Origin: Eurosta solidaginis
Taxonomy: Eukaryota; Arthropoda; Insecta; Diptera; Tephritidae
NCBI RefSeq assembly: GCF_040869045.1
Contig: NC_090320.1
Span: 117,313,112-117,377,111 of the forward strand
Length of the DNA: 64,000 bases
Reading direction: 5' to 3'
Numbering within the stretch: the first letter of the stretch is position 1; each line of letters begins with the position of its first letter. A program made the translations under genes and the position numbers. The notes beneath the pieces are model-generated. The model did not search any database and was not told the origin of the DNA. It was given only the letters and a program-made list of their open reading frames with translations. Positions 34,170-44,659 of this stretch are shown here, piece by piece.

Positions 34170-35450
34170 TTATGATTCGGTACCGTGCGCATTATCCACC
34201 ACCTCAAACCGCACGTTCGTGACCTGCCTTTGGCGGTTTTTAACCACTTCCTCCAGCCACCGCGAGCTCGCGATGTTGTCGCACGCTATCACCTTCACAC
34301 CATTGAACCATCCTCCTGATTCAAAGTTTTGAAGGGGATTTCTTGGTTGTTCCCTTTCATCATCCATCCAAAAGGATTGCTGCGATCAGGATTGAAGAAC
34401 GCCACAGTCAATGACTGCTTTGCCACATCAATCATCTTCTCGGAAACAGATGGAGTCTTAGTGTTGTCTCCCTGGGGCACCTCAGAGAAAGCCGAAGTCT
34501 TAGCGTTGTACCCCTTTGGCTTGTCTCCTACTTCCGTGGTTGGCACTTCGCCACTTTTAACGCCCACTCTTTGACTTGCAGCTTTCAAGGTTGTTGCTTT
34601 CCAGGTAGTTTCTACCTCGCTATTGGAGTCCATCAGTCCTGCAGCTTTAGGCCTACTTGTGTTGTCTATACGGCTACCCTGCCTCGCGGCCCTTGGACTG
34701 AGTCCTTTCTGCCTCTTCAAAGCAGGATTGTTGCCTTCCGCCGAACGTTGCCTGTTCATTCTTTCGTTGCTTCTTCCTCCTCGAATCGATTGTAGTTCCG
34801 AGAGTTTTTCGCAGCAAACCCTTTTGTACTGCCTTCGAGCTACTTCCACCTGGTCACGGGTCCATTTCAAGCGTCGCTCTTCAGTTATGTTTGGTCGACC
34901 ACTGCTTCCAAGCGTTGGAAAATTCTTAGTGCTGCACGGTACTGCGGCAGAGCTCTCTTACTTCCTCTGCTCCGTACCCTTCTCCACTCTACTACTCCGT
35001 TCTCATTTGAATGCTTTTCCAACACGGAGTTCGTTGAATCAGCACTACTCTCGCTCCCCGGGAAGGCTCCGTTTTAATACAGCCGAATTTATCTCCTGGC
35101 AGTAAATCGTCCAATAGGCACACTCCGCATAACACCCTGGATTAGGAGGTTGGCAGTTCTTGGTCACCCGATGCCCTCCTATGTGGCGAAACGGCGTAGA
35201 TGCCAGTTCTAAACCGCTCTGCCTCATAGTCGGGCGCTATTGAGTTCGGCTAAGCCCTCACACCAACCACAAGATTGGTGAGGGTTAGTGAAAGTGAGTA
35301 TTAGAAAAATGGATTGAAGAACCGCGGGACAGACCAATGACAGGTTTGGGGGCGCTGTAAGTTATTGGGGGTTAACACAGCGTCCATGGCTTCGCGCAAG
35401 TTGCGCCGAAAAGGGTGGGAAGACTCCACTTGACATTAATTTGTTGTCTT
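34170..35450 (-). pseudogene. LINE 5' fragment: 5'UTR plus ORF1 with a DUF4780-like domain
   Basis: Minus strand. About 580 bp of 5'UTR-like sequence (35450-34870) precedes an ORF1 frame from 34870: KWTRDQVEVARRQYKRV, a Lys/Arg/Ser-rich region, VAKQSLTVAFFNPDRSNPF and, after a frameshift near 34330, GGWFNGVKVIACDN and RWLEEVV. The last blocks match the DUF4780-like domain found in ORF1 of some RNase-H-bearing LINEs. The fragment ends at 34170 without ORF2. This is the reverse of the usual 5' truncation, so a later break is implied. Confidence 0.65.
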
Positions 35451-35994
35451 CAATATAATAAATAATTATTTATAGATCAGTAAAACCAAACATAACATTA
35501 AACACTTTCAGTCTACTGGAAAGCACCCTGGAATTCTAACAAAAAGCAAGAGCTTAAAGAAAAACCATATGGGCTGCAACAAAAAATCGTCATCTAATGA
35601 GATAATAGCACCTGATTGGTGCACTTTATTGACGGTGGTAAAGAATAAAAACAACAAACAGTAGAAAGCGAGTTATAAATGCAAACTTGCAAATTGCATT
35701 GATGGCCTGATGCGCTAAACGTCAAGCCTTCAATGAGCGAATGGGTAAACATTTTTTTTACTACTTTTTACCCTTTTGTTTTAAACTGGGCCAATAAAAT
35801 CTTTAAATATTTCGAATTATCTATAAAATTACGTTTAGTAAAAAAAGAAGCCAATTTCGAACGAAACCGAATTGTTTGACGTTCACGATTTGTTAGCTAC
35901 GTTCACTGAATTCATAATACGAAATTGTGAGAGCAACCATACGTTCATGTATCATTAATCAACTAATGTATCATTATGTTTTTAAATTTCTTTT
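35451..35994. other. Unassigned AT-rich DNA
   Basis: No open frame or repeat structure that I can support. It probably belongs to the last intron of the SOCS-box gene. Confidence 0.45.
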
Positions 35995-36352
35995 AGGGCT
36001 CTCGGTGGTAGCGTGGTCCGCCATCCACACCGAGTGTCCTGGGTTGATGTCCCGGGCAAAGAAAATCAAAAACTTAGAAAAAACTTTTTCAAAACGAAAA
36101 AAAAAATTTCCTAAGCGGGGTTGCTCTTCCGCAGTGATTTAACAAACAGTTGAGAGTTTTTCTCCCATGAAAAGCTTCTCAATGAAAATTAAACTACCTT
36201 ATGCCGCTTGGAGTACGGCATAAACCATGTATTTTCCGCCCGCCAATTTGCGCGGACAATTTTAAAGGTTCACTACGCAAATTGGAGAAACATCTCGGCC
36301 TAAATCTACTCGGAGGCAAATTGCGCGAAGTAATTTTTATTTTTTTTTTTTA
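35995..36352 (+). mobile_element. tRNA-derived SINE, copy 1 (with head)
   Basis: The head has pol III promoter-like boxes: TGGTAGCGTGG (A-like) and GGTTGATGTCCC (B-like, cf. GGTTCGANTCC). The body carries CTAAGCGGGGTTGCTCTTCC, GCCGCTTGGAGTACGGCATA and CCCGCCAATTTG, and a T-rich tail follows ACTCGGAGGCAAATT. Near-identical flanks AAATTTCTTTTAG and AAATTTTTTAAGA may be the target duplication. It ends about 100 bp before the SOCS-box exon, inside the intron. Confidence 0.75.
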
Positions 36353-36449
36353 ATTAAATTTTTTAAGATATTTCTAATTAACCTATACCTGCTTTGAATA
36401 TGCCTCTTTATGTAATTTATTCATATATTAATATACTCTTACTTTCCAG

Positions 36450-36589
36450 CTGAACCTTTGCCATTAATGGACCTTTGTAGAAGAACAATTCGCCAAAAAG
36501 TTGGACGTATGCATCTGGAAGAACGTGTTCAAGAGTTGCAACTTCCCCTGTCTATGAAGAAGTACCTCCTCTACAAAAATAGAAGATAA
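36450..36589 (+). CDS. gus: Terminal exon of a SPSB/gustavus-type SPRY and SOCS-box protein
   Basis: A TTACTTTCCAG acceptor is followed by 46 codons and TAA. The peptide reads EPLPLMDLCRRTIRQKVGR, then LEERVQELQLPLSMKKYLL and YKNRR. This is a complete SOCS box: the LxxLCRR Elongin C-binding part, and LPLxxxxKxYLLY at the C-terminus where a Cullin-binding segment lies. PLPLMDLCRR after a SPRY domain is characteristic of SPSB proteins; in Drosophila, gustavus is the orthologue that recruits targets such as Vasa to a Cullin-RING E3 ligase. The exon starts in phase 1, so the SPRY exons must lie upstream; none is visible in this window. No mutations. It is the only intact host coding sequence found. 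Confidence 0.78.
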
Positions 36590-37169
36590 TACTTTAATTT
36601 ATTTAATTAAGATACAACTTACACTGAAAGTAACTTCACTGTCAAATATTATAATTAAGCTCAGATGTTGGCACTATAACCCGCGTAAGATCTCCAAATT
36701 TTGATCTACATATCGAACTTTAACAGCCAAAATAATGTAAGCTACAATAATAATGTTCTGGATATTTGTATGCACTGAGTAGTCGTCTGCACCTATCGCC
36801 AAAGTGTGATAAGTTGCGACAAGCCGTTGCAAAATATATCCAATCAGTTTTAGCGTAAGCGCTATACTCAAGCGGGGCATAAAAACCCATATCCGGTTTA
36901 AGAAATTCGTTGTTGCTTTAGTTGTTTTGGCAGCTCGATATTTACAATAACAAACGCATTAAATGTAGTTATATAATTTTTCACTTTTGACGAAAATTTA
37001 AAACTCGTTTTAAGAAATATATTTTATTTAGGTAAGCTAAAAATATTATAAAATATGTATTGATTGAACTAGATTAAACATTTTCCATTGATTTTCTATA
37101 CATTCGATGACATTATCCAATTTTTATGCAAAATCACCAGCGTATTTCGAAAATCGAGTTAAATTTGTT
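36590..37169 (+). other. Probable 3'UTR and downstream DNA of the SOCS-box gene
   Basis: AT-rich, no frame of note and no canonical AATAAA soon after the stop, so the transcript end cannot be placed. It runs into a second SINE copy at about 37170. Confidence 0.4.
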
Positions 37170-37455
37170 TATGGTCGTCGTCGTGGTGAGCCGACCGTCA
37201 TCCGGCTTGCAGCTAACTTTCGGAGCCTGAAAATTAAAAAAAAAACGACGCAAATTGGAAGGGAAGCTCGGCCAAAATATCCTCGAAAGTAAATCCTCTG
37301 CCTTGCAGATGCTGTTCTGAAACGGCATACAACATGTAAGTCCCGTCCCACCAATTTGTAGGGAAAATTAAAAAGGAGCACCACCCAACTTGGAACAGAA
37401 GATCGGCCTTAATTTCTCCGAAGGTAAATCGCACTAAGTATTTTTTTTTTTAAGA
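37170..37455 (+). mobile_element. SINE body fragment, copy 2
   Basis: Shares GCCTTGCAGATGC, CGGCATACAACATGTAAGTC, CCCGTCCCACCAATTTGTAG and AGAAGATCGGCCTTAA with the other SINE copies and ends in a T run. A duplicated ACGCAAATTGGAAGGGAAGC block stands before the body, suggesting an internal rearrangement. The tRNA-like head is missing. Confidence 0.7.
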
Positions 37456-38135
37456 TAACTTCACACTTAATCATATGTAACTCACGGACCACCTGGGCAA
37501 TCTCTAATTTCAAAGCAATTTATACCGCAAATATGTCTACAATGCTTTTCTTATAGTTTCGGCGAATTCCATTAATCAATGGAATTTTTTTAATTTTAGA
37601 AATAATTATAAATAACCTATGCCAATTTCACAAATGAGGTTAATGAAATAATTTGTCAAGCGTTCTACATTAAAGCCCTTATTGAAACCAATCTTCGATA
37701 CAAATTCTTAATTAATTCTTAATTCTCATTTTATTAAATGCCCAAAGTACTGAAAAATCGAGTAGTGTTTCGGATTTTAGTGTAAAAATGGCAATGAAAA
37801 ATAAATTATTTTCAACAATTAATGCACTGCAGAACTGTAGAAACACCGGAAATTTGCAAAAAAAAATCTTGCTGCATTTCCTGTAGAAGTATATATGGTT
37901 TTTTAAAAACTAGGCACATATTTGGTTAAGTGCAACATTTTTGAATAGTTGGACATATATTTTTTCTTGACCGTCTTTAAAGTTATAAAGAGAACGTCTG
38001 CCATCCATTTTACCCACTTTTTGTAAAAAGAATAGTTTTTCGGGGCTGCTGACAGATGTTCGTTAATCATGTGTGAAAATAAAAGTTAAATATTTCACTA
38101 AATAAAGCTGTGATTCCATTAAGTTTCCGTGTGAA
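37456..38135. other. Unassigned AT-rich DNA
   Basis: No supported gene, RNA or repeat structure. Confidence 0.45.
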
Positions 38136-38433
38136 ATGTTGTAATTTTCTGAACTTAAATTGGATATTCTGAATTTGAATTGTAATTTTCTGAACTTGAA
38201 TTGTAATTTTTTGAACTTGAATTGTAATTTTCTGAACTTAAATTGGAACTTCTGAACTTGAATTGTAATTTTCTGAATATGAATTGGAAATTTCTGAACT
38301 TGAATTGTAATTTTCTGAACTTGAATTGTAAATTTCTGAATTTAAATTGGAAATTCTGAATATGGAATCGAAATTTCTGAACTTGAATTGTAATTTTCTG
38401 AATATGAATTGTAAATTTCTGAACTTAAACTGG
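38136..38433 (+). repeat. 22-bp AT-rich minisatellite
   Basis: About 13 imperfect copies of a 22-bp unit built on TTGTAATTTTCTGAACTTGA, with variants in which GGAAA or TATGAATT replaces part of the unit. It directly precedes the Penelope-like fragment. Confidence 0.9.
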
Positions 38434-38439
38434 AAAAGG

Positions 38440-38688
38440 TGTAGTAGATAGGCTCAGAAAGACGCATGGAGAACCAAAAAGAAATAATGAAAAGGAAAAT
38501 AATAGCTCCTGGACGACTATGACATATACTGGAAAAGCAACATATAAATTGGCAAACTTCTTTAAAAAATACAACATTAACACAGCATTCAAAAGATCGA
38601 ACAATCTAGGGCTAACTCAAAGGATCCGCTTCGCAGCCGCGGCGTTTACAAGCTTACCAGCGGATGCCAACACAGTTACATAGGACAA
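38440..38688 (+). pseudogene. Penelope-like element, linker and first half of the GIY-YIG motif
   Basis: Plus strand reads YTGKATYKLANFFKKYNI and NTAFKRSNN, the connector that follows the RT in Penelope-like proteins. After a frameshift near 38630 comes GVYKLTSGCQHSYIGQ, holding both halves of the GIY-YIG nuclease signature (GVY and YIG). The frame breaks exactly after YIGQ, at a LINE 3' end. It continues at 42656. Confidence 0.75.
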
Positions 38689-39345
38689 GGTTAGGATAGG
38701 TTAGAGTGACCACCGGTGCGAGCACCAGTGCACTTAGGCCCGAAAAGTTCCCATTGTGATACCACGGGGATCTCTTCCCTACTCACCAACAGGTCGATAC
38801 AGCAAACGTAAGGAATTTCTTAGGTTCCAACGTAGCCAGCTCACAAAGATCGTCAAAGAAGGGAGATCCCAGAGATTTCTTCCTCTTGTGCCAAAGCGCG
38901 GGACAAACGCTGAGAAAATGCTTGACTGTTTCTATCTCTTTTTTGTCTTAGAGTGGTAGCAGGATTCAAGATTGCTCCATCTCACACCCACTTCCCTAAG
39001 GAAAATCCTTTTCAAAATAAGCTTAGAGGTAGCGAGCGGCATGATCAATCCCTTCCTAGAAGACGAAAGCGGAACGGATGTGCCCCCTCTTGCAAGTTCG
39101 TCAGCCATCGCATTGCCCGGTATATCCGAGTGTCCGGCACCCATAGCAGACTGGGGGAAGTTTGCTTGGCGATCTCGTTAAGAGATTTGTGGCACTTCTC
39201 TACTATCCTGGACTTACATGTGACCGATCCAAGCGCTTTTAGTGCAGCATGGCTGTCGGAGTAAATACAGATTTGGTTATAGCCGTGAACAGCCTTCCCC
39301 AGGTGATCAACGGCCTCAGTTATAGCAGCAACATCCGCCTAAAAG
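38689..39345 (-). pseudogene. LINE 3' end with RNase H domain (I/LOA-like)
   Basis: Minus frame from about 39345 shows ICIYSDSHAALKALGS (RNase H Asp block), LLWVP then GHSDIPGNAMADELARGG (His/Asp block) across a frameshift near 39140. Next come a conserved SSRKGLIMPLATSKLILKR region and a Cys/Leu-rich tail domain. The 3' terminus, at 38689, ends CTCTAACCTATCCTAACC on the minus strand, with TTAGG-like units. The RT domain of this LINE is not attached. Confidence 0.75.
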
Positions 39346-39400
39346 GCGCTGCAATGATCGGGTAGGCTAAATGATAGATTCCACCTGTTGTGTAGGGAGG

Positions 39401-39682
39401 TTTTCTTGCGCCCGGGGAAAAATATTTTTTTGGAAACAAGATTTTTCGATTAGTAGAACATTTTTTTTAAGCGGGGTCGCTCCTCGGTAGTGTTTGGCAA
39501 GCACTCCGAGCGTATTTCTGCCAAGAAAAGCTCTCAGTGAAAATTTATCTGCCTTGCAGATGCCGGCATAAAACAACTAGGTCCCGTCCCGCCAATTTGT
39601 AGGAAAACTTTAAAGGCGCAAGACGCAAATTGGAAGAGAAACTAGGGCTAAAGTTATCGCGCCACATTTATCTATTTTTTAA
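39401..39682 (+). mobile_element. SINE body, copy 3
   Basis: Contains GCGGGGTCGCTCCTCGGTAG, GGCAAGCACTCCGAGCGTAT, GCCTTGCAGATGCCGGCATA, CCCGCCAATTTGTAGG and a T-rich end. It is the best-preserved body of the three copies. Only the last part of the tRNA-like head (GCGCCCGGGGAAAAA) remains. Confidence 0.75.
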
Positions 39683-40985
39683 ATTAATTGTATATTTCAT
39701 TTTCGGGAAAATACTGTAGTATGGAATCTTACATTTGAGTCCAGTTAGAGAACCACCAGTTGTTAATTAAACTTATTCAACTTAATTAATAGCATTTTTT
39801 GCTTTATAAAAAATTTCCTCTTTTGATAGGTACGCTATGATTCTCGAGTTAAGCCACTGTTTCGAAACAACTCTTTAGATTTTAGAAGTATGCCTAGTTA
39901 ACTACATTAGCTCTAATGGTACTCAAACCTAGATATCAACATGAGCTCTAATGGTACTCAAGCCCAAATGCTTGTTGGGTATATTCGACGCCATTTCGAA
40001 CGAACGCGAATAACCGATAGGTTAACTAGAGCTTAACCCTGTCAAATCGGCCGCTTAAGCTCAGCTTAAACTTCAATTAAAGTAGACTGAAAAACTGCAG
40101 AATAAGTTTAAGCGTAGTTTAGCTGACAAACTGAGTTGAACTTGGCCTAAGTCGTTATTATCGTTGTTTAACAAATTTCCAACGTCTAACAGAATCCAAA
40201 TCTAAAATTAAGGTCATTTAGTCGTGTAAATCTTGTACGTATTTCCTGTTGGAGACGATCGGGAACACTTCATAACGCGAGAAATTTCACATTCTGCGGA
40301 AAGACCTACATCTCCAGCCGATTCCCCGGGCATTTTGCAGCGCCTTCTTACACGTTTTACTATATCAATATCCCATTTTCACAATGAGGCTTCGCTTTTT
40401 CTATTGCCTTTTCACAGAGAGTGTCTCGAATTTCGGATAGTTCAGTCGCTAATGTCTCGCTTCTCTAAAATTCATCCCCGGATCTTGTAATCTGAGCTGC
40501 ACAAGATCAATCGTTTTAAAAGGTAGAGCTGGGTAGTAATGATTACTTTAGGTAATCAATACCCGTCGATTCCCCATTACATGTACTTGAGGAAAGTAAT
40601 CAACTCCTTTCCTCAACAGCAAAGGAATTCCTTTTTTTATATTTATTCTTCACATTTCAATTCCTCAAAAAAAAAATACCAAAAGTAATTTCGTTTTTTG
40701 AGGCTCAAGTACAAAAAATTTTTTGTTTGTAATTGAGAAAAAAATACTTTGTTCAAATGTAATTTCTGCCCAAGTACTTTAGAAAGGAATTGCAAATGTA
40801 ACCGAAAATTTTCCAATTACATTACAAGGAATGTAAAAAATATTTTTGCGATTCAAGCGGTGATTTTATAAGGCCATAGTAACTTTTTGGACCATAGGAA
40901 AATGTTTTTAAAACACAAGCACTGCCTTCAATGACTTGCAATTCATTTCTCCCCGCCATATATAAGAAAGGTTATGGTTGGATTG
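39683..40985. other. Unassigned stretch with small repeats
   Basis: No gene supported. AGCTCTAATGGTACTCAA is duplicated 43 bp apart at 39908 and 39951. GCTTAAGCTCAGCTTAAAC-like bases at about 40050 and TAGAGCTGGGTAGTAATGA at about 40524 resemble ends of non-autonomous DNA elements (the latter hAT-like), but I cannot find matching partner ends. Confidence 0.4.
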
Positions 40986-40999
40986 TATCATCGTAGTTT

Positions 41000-42655
41000 A
41001 GATTTGCTGTTGAATGGCCGGCCAATTGCTTTGTACGTGACTAGCAACGTTTCTTCATCTTTTCCCCAAGTGCTACTGGCAAGCGAGCTGAGGATTTTGT
41101 TGCTGATTTGAACTTTAGATACAACTTCGATGGCATACGTCTTGAAGGTGAGAGTGTGATGGAACGTTACTCCTAAGATATTTTAATAGCTCACAATCGG
41201 TAGCACAGCACCATAGTCGTGAACGTCCAATATTCCACGTCACAAAACAGTGACCGTGGATTTGGCCGGCTAGGTGTAGATAATTTGCAGTTTATCTTTT
41301 TATACGAAGGGGAAAGGGTGAATATTCTATATCTTGGAGTATAGTACCGTGGTGGACTGTGTCAAAAGCTTTTGACAGTGCTGGTAGTGCTATGTATTTT
41401 GCGGAAGCCATGCTAATGTTGGCTAGACGAAAATGCGCACTAAACTGAAGGAGCAGGAAGGTTTCCAATGTCTTCGCTACTCGCGAACGGAGTGATACCG
41501 GTCGTTATAACTCACCTTCGTTAGCTGGTTTCCCAAGCTTGAAAACGTGCGTCAGCGCCAAGATGTTTTAGCATTGGCATGACTACTCCATTTGGACCTA
41601 TTGATTTAGAAGTTTGGGCTTTTTTCATGGCTTCTTCAACCTCTGTGGAGTGACGGTAACGGGTAACACGTCGTGTTTGTGTCTATGTTCCCCTCATACG
41701 GGGAATTAAAAATTCCGGGCAGTCTCACGCATGTCTTCGAGTCACCAGAGTTGTATCGCTAAAGGCGATGGATGAATTACACAGGCCGACAAAATTTAAC
41801 CAACATTCAGACCCAGATACCGGACTATATATTTTCGAAGGTTTATGATGCGTTGAATCCAAATCTGGCCTCAGAATTGCTCCATCAGCTCTGGTTGAAA
41901 AACACCGCTTTTGCCCATATTTGAGGTTATGTAGTCTTGCAGATGTTTTTTTTTTTCACCAAAATTAAAGGATGGCATCTTTAAATACAAGTATTCTTCT
42001 TTCAAATGGCGTTGAGTTTGCTCAAATATTTTTTCGCTGAGATATCGCATTTTAAAATTCCTTCACCGCAGCAGACTTCCTAAAATCAAGGACGACAGTT
42101 TTCGCCCACTCGCCGCCCCCAAAGGTCCCCTAGAGGAAGTGGCGGGCGATGAACGAGGCTCCGGCGCCGCGTGAAGTCTTTGCGCACCACCCGAAATAGC
42201 CGTGCCGCGGCTTGTAGAGGGGCCCTGCATCACACGAGCTCCCATATTGATGGGTGTTACCCCCTTCCGGCTTTTTACGAGTTTCGGTCTCGTTAAAATT
42301 ATTTTTATTTTTTGAAACTTCCATTACTGAAACCCACGATTTGCGGAGAACGGGGTCGTCCACCCCAGGCAGAGATCCGCTATACCTGGGGTAAGGCCAA
42401 TATTAAAACTGGGTGTGGCCTGGTTCCGAGAGGGCTCCGTTAGTGCCTGAGTTATTTGAGGGGGCCCCCAGCCACCGGCCCGTCCCCACCTTGGGACTAC
42501 GTTCAAGATCCACTTCCATATGCCAGAGCTATTAAGGCACTAATGGCACTGATTCCCGAACTTAGCTAGCACTCCCTTATCGGGGTTCTGTAGTGACTAT
42601 TACCAGCCGACACCCTCTGGGAGAGTTCAACCCAAGGATTTTCGCCAACCAAGTA
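41000..42655 (-). pseudogene. Jockey-like LINE 5' region and degraded RT
   Basis: Minus strand. 42655-42250 is a 5' region followed by a short frame (DDPVLRKSWVSVMEVSKN) typical of an ORF1 start. RT pieces follow: AMKKAQTSKSIGPNGVVMP (about 41620), LSKAFDTVHHGTIL (RT motif A, about 41350), LGVTFHHTLTFK and STWGKDEETLLVTYKAIGRP (about 41150-41030). The stretch holding the YADD motif has been deleted between 41300 and 41200. It is multiply frameshifted. The last piece is homologous to the LINE copies at 44660-45120 and 45855-46315. Confidence 0.7.
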
Positions 42656-43600
42656 TACATAGGACAAACGGGATGGCAAATAAGAACGAGTTCAGAGAAC
42701 ACACAAGAGATTAGAACAAAAAAAATATTCGGAATCCAAACATTATACCTGAGTATAACTTCGCGAATCACATACTCGAAAATTAGTGTTCCCCAACAAA
42801 CATCTATAACAGTTAGGGTCCTTCACAAGTAAAAGGCCGACATCTTAACGTACTTGAAAACATGAAAATATACAAACATAAAACATTCGACGGTAGAATA
42901 ATAAACGAACAGATAAATACAATTTCCGACACAATACTTGAGCCTTTAAAACTTGTTGACAAGAAAAACAGTAATCGCACAGGTGCAACAAATAAACACA
43001 AAACAATAAACGCACCAAAGCAACAAACCCACAAAGAAGGTCAAACGACTAGAGTTACTGACTTTTACCTACCTCAGTCAGACACACAAATCGATCAGTA
43101 AATATCCACCCCCGGTTCTGAAAGAACACACAGCACATACACATGAATATACAGATAATACAATTTCCGACACAATATTTGAGCCTTTAAAACTTGTTGA
43201 CAAGAAACAAAGTAATCACACAGGTGCAACAAATAAACACAAAACAATAAACGCACCAAAGCAACAAAGCCACAAAGAAGGTCAAACGACTAGCGTTACT
43301 GACTTTTACCTACCTCAGTCAGACACACAAATCGATCAGTAAATATCCACCCCCGGTTCTGAAAGAACACACAGCACATACACATGAATATACACAAGCG
43401 TCAATTTGAGAAATACCTGCTCATACACCTACGAACTATAAATACAAGACAAACGACGGTTTGTCTCGAAACCAAATTTAACAAGGATGACAGAAAATCA
43501 GATAGTCAAGGAAAAAATTCTTTGAAAAACAAATTTCCAACATCGGCTAAGGTCAAACACCCCCACACAATCACCTAACACCTTAACTTTTTCACTCTTG
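42656..43600 (+). pseudogene. Penelope-like element, rest of the GIY-YIG endonuclease and 3' end
   Basis: Resumes with YIGQTGWQIRT, then FREHTRD (Arg/Glu-His region), NFANHILEN and, after a frameshift, GRHLNVLENMKIYKHKTFDG and IINEQINTISDTI. These follow the order of conserved blocks in Penelope GIY-YIG domains (YIG, RxxEH, FAxHxxxxxH, LExxxI, NEQ). A 241-bp tandem duplication overlaps the C-terminus. Beyond 43390 the sequence is A-rich with no clear terminus. Confidence 0.75.
42910..43391 (+). repeat. 241-bp tandem duplication at the Penelope 3' end
   Basis: Unit 1 (42910-43150) and unit 2 (43151-43391) both carry AATTTCCGACACAATAYTTG, CAAAGAAGGTCAAACGACTA and CACCCCCGGTTCTGAAAGAA, ending CACATGAATATACA. 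Identity is very high, with about a dozen differences. Confidence 0.92.
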
Positions 43601-43689
43601 ATATAACATTGCGTTTCGCGAAATGTCTTATACATATATTGTTATCCATACTTTTCTAGTTTTTCCATTCCCATTCAATGGGTGCGACC

Positions 43690-44214
43690 ACTCACAAATT
43701 GTCATCAAAGTCTTCTAATGGGAGTCCAAGGAAACTGGCTGTTTCAACAGAGGCAAACCTTAGGGAGATTGGTGTTAAGGCGTAGGTTCCACATTACAAA
43801 TGAAAAGATGGTTGGTGTCATGTGCATCGCATGGAGGACATATATTACGTATGCCGGGGTTTATTCTGAACAAATAAGAGTTTAACATGTTACAGTATCC
43901 CGAACGAAGTTGGCCTAGGGTGGTTCGTGTCTCTCTTGGTAGTGTGCTTTCTTCTTCTGCAAGAGTAGGATATTGTATATTGATAACGGGGTGCACCGGG
44001 CATGTCCTAGCAAGGCGTTTACCGATGCTCCTCTGGATCAAACGCCTGCGTTGGCAAGTGCCGGATCTCATCATTGGTCTTATGGGGATTTTCCCCTAAC
44101 CCTCTTGGAGGCGGGCTAGATCAAGCAGCTGTTTGCCAGGGCTTAGCGGTTTGTGACAATTTAGCAAAAACTGCTAGTTCACTATTTCGTTATGCTCTTT
44201 GGCCTCACTATGGA
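43690..44214 (-). pseudogene. Jockey-like LINE C-terminus
   Basis: Minus strand from about 44074: ATG-proximal MRSGTCQRRRLIQRSIGK, YPTLAEEESTLPRETR, LGQLRSGYCNMLNSYLFR, then CPPCDAHDTNHLFIC and PTPLTPISLW. The CPxC..HDTxHLFxC finger and the following PLSLW-like end are the C-terminus of Jockey-clade ORF2 in flies. It continues, across a TIR element, from the RT fragment at 44660-45120. Confidence 0.78.
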
Positions 44215-44659
44215 CCCTGCAAAAATCGTTGGATCATGTGTTCCACTGGAATACTTACCATTATACTCCACTGTAATGCAGCAATGGACCAACTCATGTT
44301 TCTACACGAACATACCCTGCAAAAATCGTTGGATCATGTGGTCCACTGGAGTACCTACCATTATACTCCATTGTAATGCAGAAATGGACCAACTCATGTT
44401 TCTACACGAACATATTGTAAGCCGATCATTGCTCGTTGTTAATGATTGTGATCACTACACGATGTTTATTGAACTGTGGGTACTCCGTGGATTACTCTGA
44501 TGTAATGCGAAGCTGGAGTATATGGTCCAGTCCTAGGGCATCGCAATGTTAATTGGACCATATTTTTTGTATGAATTGTGGTTAACTTTGGAGCACTCGG
44601 GTGGTCCATAGCGAGTACTCCATACATGCATGCATGGAGTACTCGCGATTTTTGCAGGG
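44215..44659. mobile_element. TIR element inside the Jockey-like LINE (copy in unit 1)
   Basis: Starts CCCTGCAAAAATCG and ends with the exact reverse complement CGATTTTTGCAGGG. The length is 445 bp with no coding capacity. The first 100 bp are duplicated in tandem (44215-44315 and 44316-44415). It interrupts the LINE frame between SPEQHLP and the next segment. The superfamily is not clear from the ends. Confidence 0.8.

Larger units (their letters stand above)
38689..42655 (-). mobile_element. Composite LINE-bearing insertion in the Penelope-like element, 12-bp target duplication
   Basis: TACATAGGACAA stands at 38677-38688 and again at 42656-42667, and the Penelope frame continues across in phase. 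All LINE coding inside is on the minus strand: Jockey-like 5' and RT pieces at 41000-42655 and an RNase H end at 38689-39345, which belong to different clades. So the interval is either nested insertions or two events sharing one site. A SINE copy sits at 39401-39682. Confidence 0.65.

Noticed and set aside
34623..35105. 160-codon plus-strand frame
   Set aside because: It lies antisense to the LINE ORF1 and 5'UTR, whose minus-strand reading gives a recognisable domain.
35995..36065. Functional tRNA gene at the SINE head
   Set aside because: Box A and box B-like sequences are present, but no cloverleaf with paired acceptor stem can be formed and a SINE body follows.
38136..38433. CRISPR-like array of 22-bp repeats
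   Set aside because: The units are directly adjacent without spacers in eukaryotic DNA, so this is an ordinary minisatellite.
44192..44500. 102- and 115-codon frames within the CCCTGCAAAAATCG-ended element
   Set aside because: They arise from its tandem 100-bp repeat, and the family shows no coding potential.
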